Counted from the stretch's first letter, positions 17,313 through 26,679 are shown. The stretch: DNA of 64,000 nucleotides from Gammaproteobacteria bacterium TMED1 (GCA_002167855.2 NHBG02000020.1:155117-219116); one strand, 5' to 3'. Translations and numbers: made by a program. The notes: a model not told the origin generated them from the sequence alone.

Positions 17313-18305
17313 TCAGAAGGTCAGAGTTACCTTAAGAGCATCCTCGTCACGCTCATGGGCCAGAATGAGAGCCTGATCAATAGATTCAAGTGGTAATCTA
17401 TGGCTTACCATGTTTGAAACATCTATTTCTCGACGCGCGATCCAATCAAGTGCTGTATAAAACGACTTCAAATCTTTTTCACTCTGCGCATCCACTACCC
17501 CATACATTTGAATCTGTTTCATAAAAAACTGCGCATAATTGAACGGCACATCTCTGTTAGTATCTGGTAATCCAAAAAAAACAACATTGCTGCGGTAGCC
17601 GGCAATATCAATAGCTTGCCTAATTGTTTCTTTGCGACCAACAGCCTCTATAACGATATCAGCACCTCGACCATCGGAAGAGTCTAATACGGCTTCGCGA
17701 ATGGCTTTACCATGAGGATCGCCTAGAACCGAAATATCTGCGCCAAAACCAGGTGATTGCTTTAATCTCGCCGGTGACAAATCAGAAACAATGACTTTCT
17801 CAGCTCCAAATTTCTTTGCTAGCCAGGCAAAAAACATACCTGCAGAGCCTTGGCCAAGAATCGCAACTGTTTTGCCGATAAAATCCATATTGCCACGTCT
17901 TAACGCAAATATAGTTGTGCCAAATTGCTGAGCCATGAGAAGATCCTCGTCCGGACCATTATAATCAGGAAGCTTAAGACACCAGGATGCAGGCAACGTC
18001 TGGTAATCAGCGAATCCCCTTTGGAAGCCTCCTCCCGGGATAGTAAGTACTCGCTCTCCAACTTGCACACTATCATCATACGACTCAACTACCTCACCTA
18101 CCCCCTCGTGGCCTGGCCAACCCGGAAGCCCTGGGAACTCTCTGGGCGCCCTTCTAGTAAAGAAGACCTGGTGCAAATCAGAACCACAAATCGCGGCCAT
18201 CTGATTTCTTACAACAACCTGGCCTTTTCTTGGCTCGTATAGATTTGCTTCCTCGCAAACCATCTTTTGAGGCTCGACTAGTCGAGCCGCTCGCATCTTT
18301 TCCAC
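17313..18305 (-). CDS. Zinc-type alcohol dehydrogenase-like protein (MDR)
   Basis: A 330-residue medium-chain dehydrogenase. The catalytic-zinc region is present (ICGSDLHQ with Cys40, PGHEGVGEV with His66-Glu67), as is the NAD(P) Rossmann motif ILGQGSAGMFFAWLAKKFGA. The four-Cys structural zinc lobe normally found after GxxV is absent: the stretch reads ERVLTIPGGGFQRGFADYQ. It is therefore closer to the sorbitol/threonine-dehydrogenase-like proteins lacking the structural zinc. The substrate is probably a secondary alcohol or polyol but cannot be named. It is convergent with yoeB, leaving 26 bp between stops. Confidence 0.82.
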   Translation of the reverse strand: MEKMRAARLVEPQKMVCEEANLYEPRKGQVVVRNQMAAICGSDLHQVFFTRRAPREFPGLPGWPGHEGVGEVVESYDDSVQVGERVLTIPGGGFQRGFADYQTLPASWCLKLPDYNGPDEDLLMAQQFGTTIFALRRGNMDFIGKTVAILGQGSAGMFFAWLAKKFGAEKVIVSDLSPARLKQSPGFGADISVLGDPHGKAIREAVLDSSDGRGADIVIEAVGRKETIRQAIDIAGYRSNVVFFGLPDTNRDVPFNYAQFFMKQIQMYGVVDAQSEKDLKSFYTALDWIARREIDVSNMVSHRLPLESIDQALILAHERDEDALKVTLTF

Positions 18306-18371
18306 AACTTTTTCCTCAGATCACGCAAAGAGGATCAAAGAATAGCTGAATTAGGCAGCAAAATCGTGCCG

Positions 18372-19493
18372 TTAAAAGTAGTAACTCAAACCAAGGTACA
18401 CAATGTCTGGGTTTAGCCCATATTCGGAAGACTCTCTGTCACCTTGAAAATGGTAATAAGTAAAATTGGCATCTATGTTCTCTTTTACATTGTAGGCTGT
18501 AAATATTGATAAAAAAGACGAGTTATCGCTGGTGTTAAATATCCCTTGAAAACCCATCTTCCATAGGGGACCTAGCTGATAGGTTAAATTCGGTATCAGA
18601 TAGTTCTCTCCCCGAAACATTACCCCCACTGGAAGTCTGGCGCCCTGAAGATTCTCTTTTCCCTCCTGAATCTGGTCTAATTTTACACCGTTGTAGTGGT
18701 ACTCAATCTGGCCAAGAGCACGGTCTGAAAAAGCGTAATCTAAACCTGTGGACACTCTGATGTATTTTCTCTGACCGAAAACTTTTGCGGCCTCAACCCA
18801 GAACCCAAACTGCCCTAGAGCCGTTTCCATTCCAAAACCCAATAGGTTTTTCTCGGCAAATCTTAAAAGAGTAATTTGCCAATCCTTCCCTGCATAATTA
18901 TCGCTTAGCTGGAAGAATGCTGCTGATGCTTCCCTGGACTCTCCAAAAACAAACCCCAAATCAAATTCGCCTACGTCTCCAATAGGCGCTTGGTATCGTA
19001 TGGCGTCTACACCCATACGATATTCTTGATTGAATATTAAGACATCAAAGGGGACAAAAATATCGGTAGGATTAATGACGCGAGAGCTCCCAAAAGTGAT
19101 CGCCTGTCTACCTAGGGTCAAATCACCATGGGGTAATCGCAACTGAGCATTAAATCGATCCAAATTCTGAATCAGAATATGTCTCGATTCCGATTTTCTA
19201 AGACGCCGGGTGATGTCCTTAATTCTGAAATTATCTTTGCTTTGGATGAGACTTGAATACTGCTCAGGTACTTTTGTTGAGATAAAGGTGGGATTGAATT
19301 CATAGTGGAGTTCCCATGCCAAATTAGCTTTTTGGCCACTCCAAATAAACCGAAGATTATTTTGAGATTGATAGTTCCGGGGCGCTCCAGAAAACTTCTC
19401 CTGCGTAACTGCAACCGTTTTTATATGACCCGAAAGCTTAATATCCCCGAGACTAGATAAACTAACGCCAAATAGTAAAAGTGCCCTCACCAT
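18372..19493 (-). CDS. Outer-membrane beta-barrel protein of the envelope transport operon
   Basis: A 373-residue exported protein with a signal peptide (MVRALLLFGVSLSSLG) and alternating polar/aromatic strands ending in a terminal aromatic (VYLGLSYYF), the usual outer-membrane-barrel signature. The block LTLGRQAITFGSSRVINPTDIFVPFD resembles the DUF1302/alginate-porin-like barrels. The start is moved to the ATG at 19493, one base after the stop of the ATPase gene, so it is translated directly behind the ABC genes. It is the last gene of a five-gene operon and plausibly the outer-membrane terminus of the same export route. Family placement is tentative. Confidence 0.7.
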   Translation of the reverse strand: MVRALLLFGVSLSSLGDIKLSGHIKTVAVTQEKFSGAPRNYQSQNNLRFIWSGQKANLAWELHYEFNPTFISTKVPEQYSSLIQSKDNFRIKDITRRLRKSESRHILIQNLDRFNAQLRLPHGDLTLGRQAITFGSSRVINPTDIFVPFDVLIFNQEYRMGVDAIRYQAPIGDVGEFDLGFVFGESREASAAFFQLSDNYAGKDWQITLLRFAEKNLLGFGMETALGQFGFWVEAAKVFGQRKYIRVSTGLDYAFSDRALGQIEYHYNGVKLDQIQEGKENLQGARLPVGVMFRGENYLIPNLTYQLGPLWKMGFQGIFNTSDNSSFLSIFTAYNVKENIDANFTYYHFQGDRESSEYGLNPDIVYLGLSYYF

Positions 19494-19494
19494 G

Positions 19495-20181
19495 CTATTT
19501 GGTCTCGTCTTGCTCAACCTTACCATCATGCAAGTGAATTAGTCTGTTAGCACGATCCATAATTTTTTGGTCATGAGTAGAGAAGACGAATGTCATACCC
19601 TGATCTTCATTTAGCTCTCGCATAACATCGAGCAGCGCGGCCCCTGTGGCTGAATCAAGATTAGCGGTTGGCTCATCTGCCAAGATTATGTCTGGGCTAG
19701 AGGCCATCGCCCGAGCAACAGCGACTCTTTGCTGTTGTCCTCCCGATAGCTGGGCTGGACGTCGATCTCCAAGCCCCTCTAGCCCAACTAAAGACAACAC
19801 TTCACGCACTCTTTTATGACGTTTATTTACAGATACACCTTGCAGCAACATCACATATTCAATATTTTCCTCCGCTGACAGAACGGGTATCAGGTTGTAG
19901 GATTGAAATATAAATCCGATATGGTCTCTGCGAAAATCAGAGAGTTCTCGACCGGTCATCTCGGCAATATTAGCACCTGAGAGCCATATCCTCCCGGAAG
20001 TTGGGTTATCAAGACCCCCAACCAATTGGAGGAATGTTGTCTTTCCAGACCCAGAGGGACCGATGATAGCGGAAAATTCGCCTCGCTCTATTCGAATTGA
20101 AACATCATTAAGGGCCGAGACCCTAACCTCACCCTCTCCAAAGAATCGGTGGACGTGTTGAGTTTCAATGACGTAATTCAC
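19495..20181 (-). CDS. ABC transporter ATP-binding protein, MacB/LolD type
   Basis: A 228-residue ATPase with Walker [10 protein letters not shown] (residues 41-49), Q-loop FQSYNLIP, signature LSGGQQQR (145-152), Walker [13 protein letters not shown] and the switch His in FSTHD. The [21 protein letters not shown] start and [15 protein letters not shown] are typical of LolD/MacB-class ATPases that power extraction or mechanotransmission in the inner membrane. It follows the second permease by 8 bp and precedes the barrel gene by 1 bp. Confidence 0.9.
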   Translation of the reverse strand: MNYVIETQHVHRFFGEGEVRVSALNDVSIRIERGEFSAIIGPSGSGKTTFLQLVGGLDNPTSGRIWLSGANIAEMTGRELSDFRRDHIGFIFQSYNLIPVLSAEENIEYVMLLQGVSVNKRHKRVREVLSLVGLEGLGDRRPAQLSGGQQQRVAVARAMASSPDIILADEPTANLDSATGAALLDVMRELNEDQGMTFVFSTHDQKIMDRANRLIHLHDGKVEQDETK

Positions 20182-20189
20182 AAAGGCTC

Positions 20190-21407
20190 CTATAGCGACC
20201 GGCGCATTGATTCCACGGGCATGATACGCGCTGCAAAGATTGCGGGATAAATGGCCGAGAGTAACACAAGAATAATCACGCAGAGGGGTAGCAGTGTGAC
20301 TTGTTCTAAAGCCACCTTCGTGTGAATGCCTTGCAGGATAACTCCACTAAAGTCGTAGGTACCAAAAGGAATTCCGTGAATCGCAAACCATGAATTCGCA
20401 AAATATCCTAGGACACAACCCAAAATACAACTTATGATACCCAGAAGAACTGCTTCTAGAATAACCAAACTCATAAGCTCGGGCCCACTTGTTCCTATAG
20501 CCTTGGCAACGCCTAGCTCATACAGCCGCTCGTAAATAGACATAAATAATGAGTTAATAACCCCGAATGTTGCTACTAGAAACAATGTTACGCCTATGAT
20601 GACTGTCGCATAATTACTCATTCCAATGAGGGAAGCTATAGAGGGGTTATAATCTATCCAACTTAATGCCTCGATATCCCCTTTATTTGAATCCTGATAG
20701 AAGGAGTTGTCCAGATCCAACGCATTCTCAGGGTTATTGAAACGCACCACAATTTGGTGAATTCCCTTATCAAGTCCAATAAGACTCTGGGCTACCTTAA
20801 GATTTATAAAGCCCAAGCTATTATCCAACTCCGCCAGTCCAAACTCGAAGATACCGGAGACTCGAAACAGCTCCTGACTAATTTCGCCGTTCTCCACTTC
20901 TGCCGCTGAGATTACAATTCGGTCCCCTGGAGAAACCTCTAGTATATCCGACATTGACTTACCTATAAGGATCTCTCTTGGTGATCCTGATAAGTAAGCT
21001 CCCTCAATTATTGCCTTTTTCAGTTTACTTATGCCTAGCTCGCGATCTGCATCAACTCCATAGATTAAACCCCCAGTAATATTATAAGGGGAAGCAATCA
21101 TCCCACCTACAATAACTCTCGGCGCAAACGTCTGAATATCTTCGTTCAGAAGGATTTCGTTTATTATCGGAGCCGGGTCATCAATAAATTTCTTCTCATC
21201 CAACTCCTCCCAAAATCCCTTTTTATGTATTTGGGCCTCACCAGTTAGAGTCTGCGTAACACTACCAACCAACTTCTCCTGCATACCTTTGACCATACCG
21301 TCGGTTAGTATTAAGGAAACTAGTGAAAAACTAACGAGCATTACGGTCAGTAATGTCCGACGCGTATTACGGAATAAGTTTCGCCAAGCGAGTTTCACAA
21401 TTAACAT
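20190..21407 (-). CDS. MacB/LolE-like ABC transporter permease
   Basis: A 405-residue permease with the type VII ABC architecture: an N-terminal helix (NLFRNTRRTLLTVMLVSFSLVSLILTDG), a periplasmic MacB-like domain of about 230 residues, then three helices near residues 265-290, 310-335 and 370-390. The FtsX signature around MSIYERLYELGVAKAIGTSGPELMSLVILEAVLLGIISCILG is clear. Members extract lipoproteins (LolCE), export macrolides or peptides (MacB) or signal across the membrane. Paired with a second, homologous permease gene 2 bp upstream, so the transporter is probably a heterodimer like LolCE. Confidence 0.88.
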   Translation of the reverse strand: MLIVKLAWRNLFRNTRRTLLTVMLVSFSLVSLILTDGMVKGMQEKLVGSVTQTLTGEAQIHKKGFWEELDEKKFIDDPAPIINEILLNEDIQTFAPRVIVGGMIASPYNITGGLIYGVDADRELGISKLKKAIIEGAYLSGSPREILIGKSMSDILEVSPGDRIVISAAEVENGEISQELFRVSGIFEFGLAELDNSLGFINLKVAQSLIGLDKGIHQIVVRFNNPENALDLDNSFYQDSNKGDIEALSWIDYNPSIASLIGMSNYATVIIGVTLFLVATFGVINSLFMSIYERLYELGVAKAIGTSGPELMSLVILEAVLLGIISCILGCVLGYFANSWFAIHGIPFGTYDFSGVILQGIHTKVALEQVTLLPLCVIILVLLSAIYPAIFAARIMPVESMRRSL

Positions 21408-21409
21408 AC

Positions 21410-22642
21410 TTAATAACTACTCATTGCCACTTTCGGGGTGATGGTGCAAGCTCTAAGACCCGGAATGATAGTTACGAGACATGCGAATCCGTAAATTATT
21501 AGTGCTGGAACAACAACAACGGTAACACTCACCGATCCTCTCAAATCATGAAAGTGTACGCCACCCATATCAATCGGCTCAGGTAATATGAAGCCTATTT
21601 GCGTCAGAAAAATTAGCATAGGAACCGCGAGGATAAGGCCAAATAAAATACTCAGCGTCGTCAGCAACATCGTTTCTATAAAAATCATCTTAAATATGTC
21701 ATTTGGACGGCTTCCTATAGCGATCAACACACCAAATTCTCGGGTCCTTTCTAGGACAGACATAAGCACAGTGTTAAGGACACCAATACATACAAGGAAA
21801 ATGATTATCGCTAATATAAAGTAATTTCCTTGTTGATCAGCTCGCATTGATTTATAAAAACTGGACTCAACCACCTGCCATGGCGAAACGGTCAAGTCAG
21901 CATTCAACAGATCGATCCTTTTTTGAAGGGTATTTGCGAGGGAGATACTTTTACTGGCATCGGTCGCTAACAATACATACTCATGGACTTCATTGGGGAT
22001 ACTAAGAAAGTTCTGGGCCACCTCTAAGGGTAAGTAAACTACCTCGTTTTCGAAAGATGACTTAGTCCCAACTATGGCAACCACTTCGAAAAGATCATTC
22101 GCAATTGACCCATTAGCACCTTGCGAGATTAATACGATCTCATCCCCAACTCCAATATCGAGGGAAACTGATATACCCACGCCAATCATTACTTTAGCGA
22201 GACCACTCCCGGTTGGCTCTTGATCAAAATATATCCCCGACCCCACTTTTTCCTCGATTCTGGATGCTTTAGATTCTAGAAGTGGATCGACCCCAATTAC
22301 CGAAACAACAGACGTCTCGCTTCCGGCATATGCCAGAGCTGGCGCAAAAATTCTGGGAGCAAAGGTTTTAATTCTGGATTCGTTTTCAATTAAAGCTTCG
22401 ATAGTATCAGGCTGGCTGATTGTTTTATAAATCTTTGGTTTTTCGTGATAATCACCAGAGTGAATTTGGATATGGCCAGTGTGATCACGCGTGAAAAAAT
22501 CAATCGCGTTCTCATAAGTACCCTCAGTCAGGGAAAATGAGAAAACACTCAGGACAAAACCGCCAGTGATACTTAGACCAGTAAGTAATGATCTACGTTT
22601 CTGTCGCAAAATATTACGAAGCGCTAACTTTAGTAACATCAA
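21410..22642 (-). CDS. MacB/LolE-like ABC transporter permease (partner subunit)
   Basis: A 410-residue paralogue of the following permease: KLALRNILRQKRRSLLTGLSITGGFVLSVFSFSLTEG gives the first helix, a periplasmic domain follows, and the FtsX block VLERTREFGVLIAIGSRPNDIFKMIFIETMLLTTLSILFGLIL marks the C-terminal helices. It overlaps the upstream LolA-like gene by four bases (ATGA), showing coupled translation. The two permeases share order and length but differ throughout, as expected for a heterodimer. What is transported is not known. Confidence 0.88.
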   Translation of the reverse strand: MMLLKLALRNILRQKRRSLLTGLSITGGFVLSVFSFSLTEGTYENAIDFFTRDHTGHIQIHSGDYHEKPKIYKTISQPDTIEALIENESRIKTFAPRIFAPALAYAGSETSVVSVIGVDPLLESKASRIEEKVGSGIYFDQEPTGSGLAKVMIGVGISVSLDIGVGDEIVLISQGANGSIANDLFEVVAIVGTKSSFENEVVYLPLEVAQNFLSIPNEVHEYVLLATDASKSISLANTLQKRIDLLNADLTVSPWQVVESSFYKSMRADQQGNYFILAIIIFLVCIGVLNTVLMSVLERTREFGVLIAIGSRPNDIFKMIFIETMLLTTLSILFGLILAVPMLIFLTQIGFILPEPIDMGGVHFHDLRGSVSVTVVVVPALIIYGFACLVTIIPGLRACTITPKVAMSSY

Positions 22643-23376
22643 AAGCGGGTGGTGAGATTCCGACGAGTAAAAATATTTTTTTCGACATCGGACGGTTCGA
22701 AATTGAGACTTGTATATTCCACAATCGTCTTATACCCTGGCTTATTGATTGGAGTGACAGAGATCCTCGAAGGTAGAAACGTTCCCTCAAATTCTTTCGT
22801 CTCACTAAACTCCATGCGACGTATTTTCCTGTCCCTTTCATCATAAAAAATCTGTTCCTTAGGGAGCATTGCTTTACGATTGACAATGTAATCAATTTTT
22901 GCCCAAACCGTGACGGTATCTGACTTAGGAAGTAGAGTAATAACATATTCAGATTCGGTTATCTTCATTGACACGTCATAAGCATCAATTAGTTCTGTTT
23001 CTCGAAGAAGGTCGTCGTTAGTGACGTCACTACCCATCCAAGAACCCATCATCATCGAGGGCGGGACCTTAATTACCTTGTTTATTTTTGGAAAATAGTT
23101 CCACATCTCCTGTTCCCTCTTCAAGGTGGAGATCCCAGATTCCTTTTTCGGTTCAAGTATTCGATATAGAGCATAATCTTGCCCTAATGATGCACTACTC
23201 ATCTTGAGAGTGCGCTTGTGACGCGGGGTGATTACTGTCATTGTTAAGGTAGCACGTGAGGCGACACCTCGATACAGAAACTCCATATCCTCGATTATTT
23301 TCTGTGCTTCCTTAGAGGAATCATCAGCAAAAGCTATTGGACAAATTAAGATAAGCAAGAGCAACCAATAAGGCAT
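22639..23376 (-). CDS. Outer-membrane lipoprotein-sorting protein (LolA-like), exported
   Basis: A 245-residue protein with a signal peptide (MPYWLLLLILICPIAFA). The mature part fits the LolA-like family annotated as outer membrane lipoprotein-sorting protein: EDMEFLYRGVASRATLTMTVITPRHKRTLKMSS, GISTLKREQEMWNYFPKINKVIKVPPSMMMGSWMGSDVTNDDLL and the C-terminal strand-rich half. LolA-type folds are half-barrels with a hydrophobic cavity that carry lipid-modified cargo through the periplasm. First gene of the operon; in this context it is the likely periplasmic shuttle between the ABC pair and the outer-membrane barrel. Confidence 0.82.
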   Translation of the reverse strand: MPYWLLLLILICPIAFADDSSKEAQKIIEDMEFLYRGVASRATLTMTVITPRHKRTLKMSSASLGQDYALYRILEPKKESGISTLKREQEMWNYFPKINKVIKVPPSMMMGSWMGSDVTNDDLLRETELIDAYDVSMKITESEYVITLLPKSDTVTVWAKIDYIVNRKAMLPKEQIFYDERDRKIRRMEFSETKEFEGTFLPSRISVTPINKPGYKTIVEYTSLNFEPSDVEKNIFTRRNLTTRF

Positions 23377-23467
23377 TTACTTTCCTGATCACGCGGAGTG
23401 GTAGATTATAGCAGAGCAAACTATTAGGATCTTTAGTTTAAGCATGGCTCAACATGAGAGATCAACA

Positions 23468-24400
23468 ATGAAGTTTGGGGTACAGGTCAATCTTTACCGG
23501 GTTCCGTGGCAAGATATCGTCGCATCAGTGCGCACCATGGAAGAAGGCCTTTGGAATAGTATCTGGTTTGCTGATCATCATATACCGCCTGGAGGAGGTG
23601 GCGATGATATTGAAGAATCAAAGAATGCTTTTGAAGGTCTAACCACTATCGCTGCGGTTGCCGGCATGACAAAAAGATTACAGTTAGGAAATTTAGTCCT
23701 GGGTAACACCTATCGTAATCCTGCCCATACGGCGTTAATCGCAGGAACCATAGGTGCAATAAGTCATGGACGATTTACCTTGGGTATCGGAGCAGGGTGG
23801 TATGAACGGGAACATGAGGCCTATGGTTGGCATTTCCCGATAATGAAAGAACGGCAAGATCGATTCGAAGAGGCATGCGAATTAATTCGGCTGTTATTTC
23901 ACCGCCAAGAACCGGTAGATTTCCAAGGAAAGTATTATCAGTTACAGCACGCACAGATCTCTCCCGCAAATTATGAAAGTAGTAAACCAATCCCTATCTT
24001 GGTCGGTGGTACTGGCCCGAAGCGCACATTGCGCACTTTAGCTAGATATGGGGATGTAATGAATTTGGACGGCTGGGAAGGGGGTGGCCTTGAACTTGAA
24101 TACTATAAGTTTAAATCGAGGGTTCTCGAACGGCATTGTGAACAATGCGGTAGAGATCCGAAAGAAATCAGGAGGACTATAACTATGCCGTGCTTAATCA
24201 CCGATGATAAGGCCCGATCAGAAGCAATGATTGCCGAGTATGGAAATGGCACGGTAGCAGGGCCAGTACAATACGTAATCGATCGTATCGGTGGGTTCAA
24301 AGACGCGGGCGTAGACGAGATAATGTTTGGCTATTTACCGACCGGGAATTGTGACGTTTTAGAGCTCTTTGAAAAAGAAATTATAAAGGCGTTTCTCTAG
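23468..24400 (+). CDS. Luciferase-like (LLM class) flavin-dependent oxidoreductase
   Basis: A 310-residue TIM-barrel oxidoreductase of the bacterial luciferase-like superfamily, using FMNH2 or coenzyme F420. Typical segments are MKFGVQVNL, SIWFADHHIPP, RLQLGNLVLGNTYRNPAHTALIAGTIGAISHGRFTLGIGAGWYEREHEAYG and PIPILVGGTGPKRTLRTLARYGDVMN. I moved the start from 23444 to the ATG at 23468, which has GAGAG upstream and begins the first strand. The substrate is unknown; relatives oxidise alkanesulfonates, aldehydes or F420 substrates. Divergent from the LolA-like operon by about 90 bp. Confidence 0.87.
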   Translation: MKFGVQVNLYRVPWQDIVASVRTMEEGLWNSIWFADHHIPPGGGGDDIEESKNAFEGLTTIAAVAGMTKRLQLGNLVLGNTYRNPAHTALIAGTIGAISHGRFTLGIGAGWYEREHEAYGWHFPIMKERQDRFEEACELIRLLFHRQEPVDFQGKYYQLQHAQISPANYESSKPIPILVGGTGPKRTLRTLARYGDVMNLDGWEGGGLELEYYKFKSRVLERHCEQCGRDPKEIRRTITMPCLITDDKARSEAMIAEYGNGTVAGPVQYVIDRIGGFKDAGVDEIMFGYLPTGNCDVLELFEKEIIKAFL

Positions 24401-24499
24401 ATCGGCATAACATTAACTACACACAAATGCATACGGACCACCGGCCAACCATCCAGTGATCCTGTATGACTTTTTTAAACTATTTTCCTTTGCCGTCGG

Positions 24500-25162
24500 T
24501 TAAATTGAAATTCCGTAGGCTGCTACAAAGGTCGTCTTTGGTTCCGTTCCCGTGTAGTCGATCCAAGTACTCATCGTAAAGGAAATATTATCATTGTAAG
24601 AATAGGTTATATCTAGGTGGGTAGCATCGGTATCATCGCCGAAATCGTGATCGCCGATCGCGAAGCTAAAATCTCCGGCAGCGAGCGAGGCGTTGATGTA
24701 GCTATAATCTTCTGAAGCCGCATATCCGCCCGTGTCACCAGCGATGTTATCATAATAACTAATGCTAACTGGACCATATCCCAGTGTCAGAATTAACTCC
24801 ACAAAGTCTCCAATATCACCGTCAGTTTCAGAATACTGCCCGGTAGGATACAAGTAGTTAGTAACATTAATGTCGTAACTTAAATCCCCTATCTCACCGC
24901 CAAACCCAGCGAATAAGTCGAATTCTGTCCCAGCACCCGTATCGCCTGAAGAAATCCAAAGGCCAGCGTAAGCGCCGCCTTCGCTAAAGGAAATATCAGC
25001 CATCGCAGCTGGCGTCCCTGACCCCAGGTCGTAACCTCTCCACAAATACGAGGTGGCAACCGCTGCAGAAGCAGAAATCTCTGCATTAGCTGCTGGAATT
25101 ATCGTGCCTACACTCAGCAAAATGGTGAGTGCTCCGGCAAGAATTTTTTTTGAGAAAGTCAT
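24500..25162 (-). CDS. TorF-family putative porin
   Basis: A 220-residue outer-membrane protein of the TorF family (TIGR02001-like). The signal peptide (KKILAGALTILLSVGTIIPAANA) precedes ISASAAVATSYLWRGYDLGSGTPAAMADISFSEGGAYAGLWISSGDTGAGTEFDLFAGFGGE, the family signature. The protein is acidic with alternating strands typical of small barrels. The start at 25162 is chosen because GGAG lies six bases upstream; the track start 25207 precedes the leader by 15 residues. Upstream sites suggest sigma-54/NtrC control, so a role in uptake under nitrogen limitation is possible. Convergent with the luciferase-like gene. Confidence 0.85.
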   Translation of the reverse strand: MTFSKKILAGALTILLSVGTIIPAANAEISASAAVATSYLWRGYDLGSGTPAAMADISFSEGGAYAGLWISSGDTGAGTEFDLFAGFGGEIGDLSYDINVTNYLYPTGQYSETDGDIGDFVELILTLGYGPVSISYYDNIAGDTGGYAASEDYSYINASLAAGDFSFAIGDHDFGDDTDATHLDITYSYNDNISFTMSTWIDYTGTEPKTTFVAAYGISI

Positions 25163-25235
25163 ATTTTGCTCCATGATGAACTTCGTGTATTTAGTTCTGG
25201 ACTCCACAGATAGGGTGACCAGAATGAGCGATAAG

Positions 25236-25252
25236 AAGCATTATCCGGGCCA
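25236..25252 (-). promoter_or_regulatory. Candidate sigma-54 promoter of the TorF-like porin
   Basis: The minus strand reads TGGCCCGGATAATGCTT. The invariant GG and GC dinucleotides are exactly 10 bases apart, as required for the -24/-12 elements of sigma-54 promoters (consensus TGGCAC-N5-TTGCA). It would start transcription near 25226, giving a leader of about 64 bases. The -12 part is imperfect (ATGC for TTGC). Confidence 0.6.
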
Positions 25253-25327
25253 CTTTTATAATTTCTATAAAAATCAGGTATTTAATTATTTAGCGCGTTA
25301 TCGCTAGACGAAGAAGAAGGGAAGATA

Positions 25328-25362
25328 GCACCACTTTAGTGCGTTTTGCGCCAAATTGGGTC
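25328..25362. promoter_or_regulatory. Candidate NtrC enhancer sites upstream of the porin
   Basis: GCACCACTTTAGTGC (25328-25342) matches 11 of the 12 fixed positions of the NtrC-binding consensus GCACCA-N3-TGGTGC. A second weaker copy, GCGCCAAATTGGGTC (25348-25362), matches 9 of 12 with its centre 20 bp away, about two helical turns. They lie roughly 110-130 bp upstream of the predicted start site, the usual enhancer distance. The remaining bases up to pyrD (25363-25662) show no gene. Confidence 0.6.
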
Positions 25363-25662
25363 GATACTATCTGTCGAAATAAATGGCCCATCCACGCAAA
25401 TCCTTGTGTTATCTGAAGCATAGCGCGCCTAGTATCGGTATTCATTTAAGCTAGAATCTTTTCTTTGTCTTTGTTTGACAATTTTTTATGACAATTGATG
25501 AAAGTCTTCCTGGATCAATAATAAACACATTATGGGTTAATAAATAACAGTAGCGTATAGCATCTTAAGGGGTTAAAAATTTACCACTCACAAAGAATAA
25601 AATGCAGGATACTGCTACCTCGCCTTGAAATGATATGATAAGTGGAATTATGGAAAAACCAA

Positions 25663-26679
25663 ATGCTTTCGTATACTGCTCAAAAACTTTTACTCCTTCT
25701 GAAACCTGAGACAGCTCACAATATTTCTCTGAGCTTTCTCAACCGGAGCGCCGATACACCTTTAGAGTGGCTTTACAAACAAAAATTAACTGACAATCCC
25801 GTGAAAGTGATGGGACTCAATTTTCCCAATCGGGTGGGACTAGCCGCCGGCTTCGATAAAGATGGGGAAGCAATTGATGCTTTCAATGCTATGGGCTTTG
25901 GTCATGTTGAAGTGGGCACAGTAACTCCGCGAGCCCAACCTGGCAACCCATTCCCCAGACTTTTTAGGATTAAATCACAAGGTGCAATCATTAATCGAAT
26001 GGGTTTCAACAACCTAGGTGTTGAGAACCTAAAGAAAAATCTTCTTAGTAGAAGGTCCACAGGTCTTGTTGGGGTAAATATAGGTAAAAATAGAGATACT
26101 CCAATAGAGAAAGCTAAGTTCGATTATCTCCATTGCATGGATACCATTTACAACTACGCAGACTACATCACAGTAAATATATCATCACCGAATACAGCAA
26201 AGCTTCGCACATTGCAGTTTGGAGAATCTCTAGAAGAGCTGCTTCACAGCCTAAAGCTGAAGCAAGAGACCCTGTCTAATCGTACCGATCGTTATGTCCC
26301 TCTCGCATTAAAAATATCACCAGATTTGACGAGAGAAGAAGTTAAATCAGTTGCCAATGCATTAGCGTCGTACAACATAGATGGCGTCGTTGCAACGAAT
26401 ACTACTTTGGATCGAACAAACCTTTCGACTGTTAAATATGCATCTGAAGCGGGAGGCCTAAGCGGAGCACCCCTGACAGAAAAAGCGACTTTGGTCATCA
26501 AGTTACTTAAGCAGCATCTGAGAGATAACATTCCCATCATCGCGGTAGGTGGGATCATGAGTGCTAGGGATGCTCAGAATAAATTTGCCGCTGGAGCTAA
26601 ACTGATCCAAATATACAGCGGATTGGTAATGAAAGGCCCTGGATTAATAAAAGAAATCAACGAGCGCATTTATCGATGA
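25663..26679 (+). CDS. pyrD: Dihydroorotate dehydrogenase (quinone), class 2
   Basis: A 338-residue FMN enzyme oxidising dihydroorotate to orotate with membrane quinone, the fourth step of pyrimidine synthesis. The N-terminal amphipathic extension (SYTAQKLLLLLKPETAHNISLSFLN) for membrane docking defines class 2. Motifs include GLAAGFDKDGEAIDA, NRMGFNNLGV, ITVNISSPNTAKLRTLQ (catalytic Ser region), VVATNTTLDR and AVGGIMSARDAQNKFAAGA. The track begins at a GTG (25642); the ATG at 25663 gives a length close to the E. coli enzyme (336 aa) and has GGAA upstream. Confidence 0.94.
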   Translation: MLSYTAQKLLLLLKPETAHNISLSFLNRSADTPLEWLYKQKLTDNPVKVMGLNFPNRVGLAAGFDKDGEAIDAFNAMGFGHVEVGTVTPRAQPGNPFPRLFRIKSQGAIINRMGFNNLGVENLKKNLLSRRSTGLVGVNIGKNRDTPIEKAKFDYLHCMDTIYNYADYITVNISSPNTAKLRTLQFGESLEELLHSLKLKQETLSNRTDRYVPLALKISPDLTREEVKSVANALASYNIDGVVATNTTLDRTNLSTVKYASEAGGLSGAPLTEKATLVIKLLKQHLRDNIPIIAVGGIMSARDAQNKFAAGAKLIQIYSGLVMKGPGLIKEINERIYR

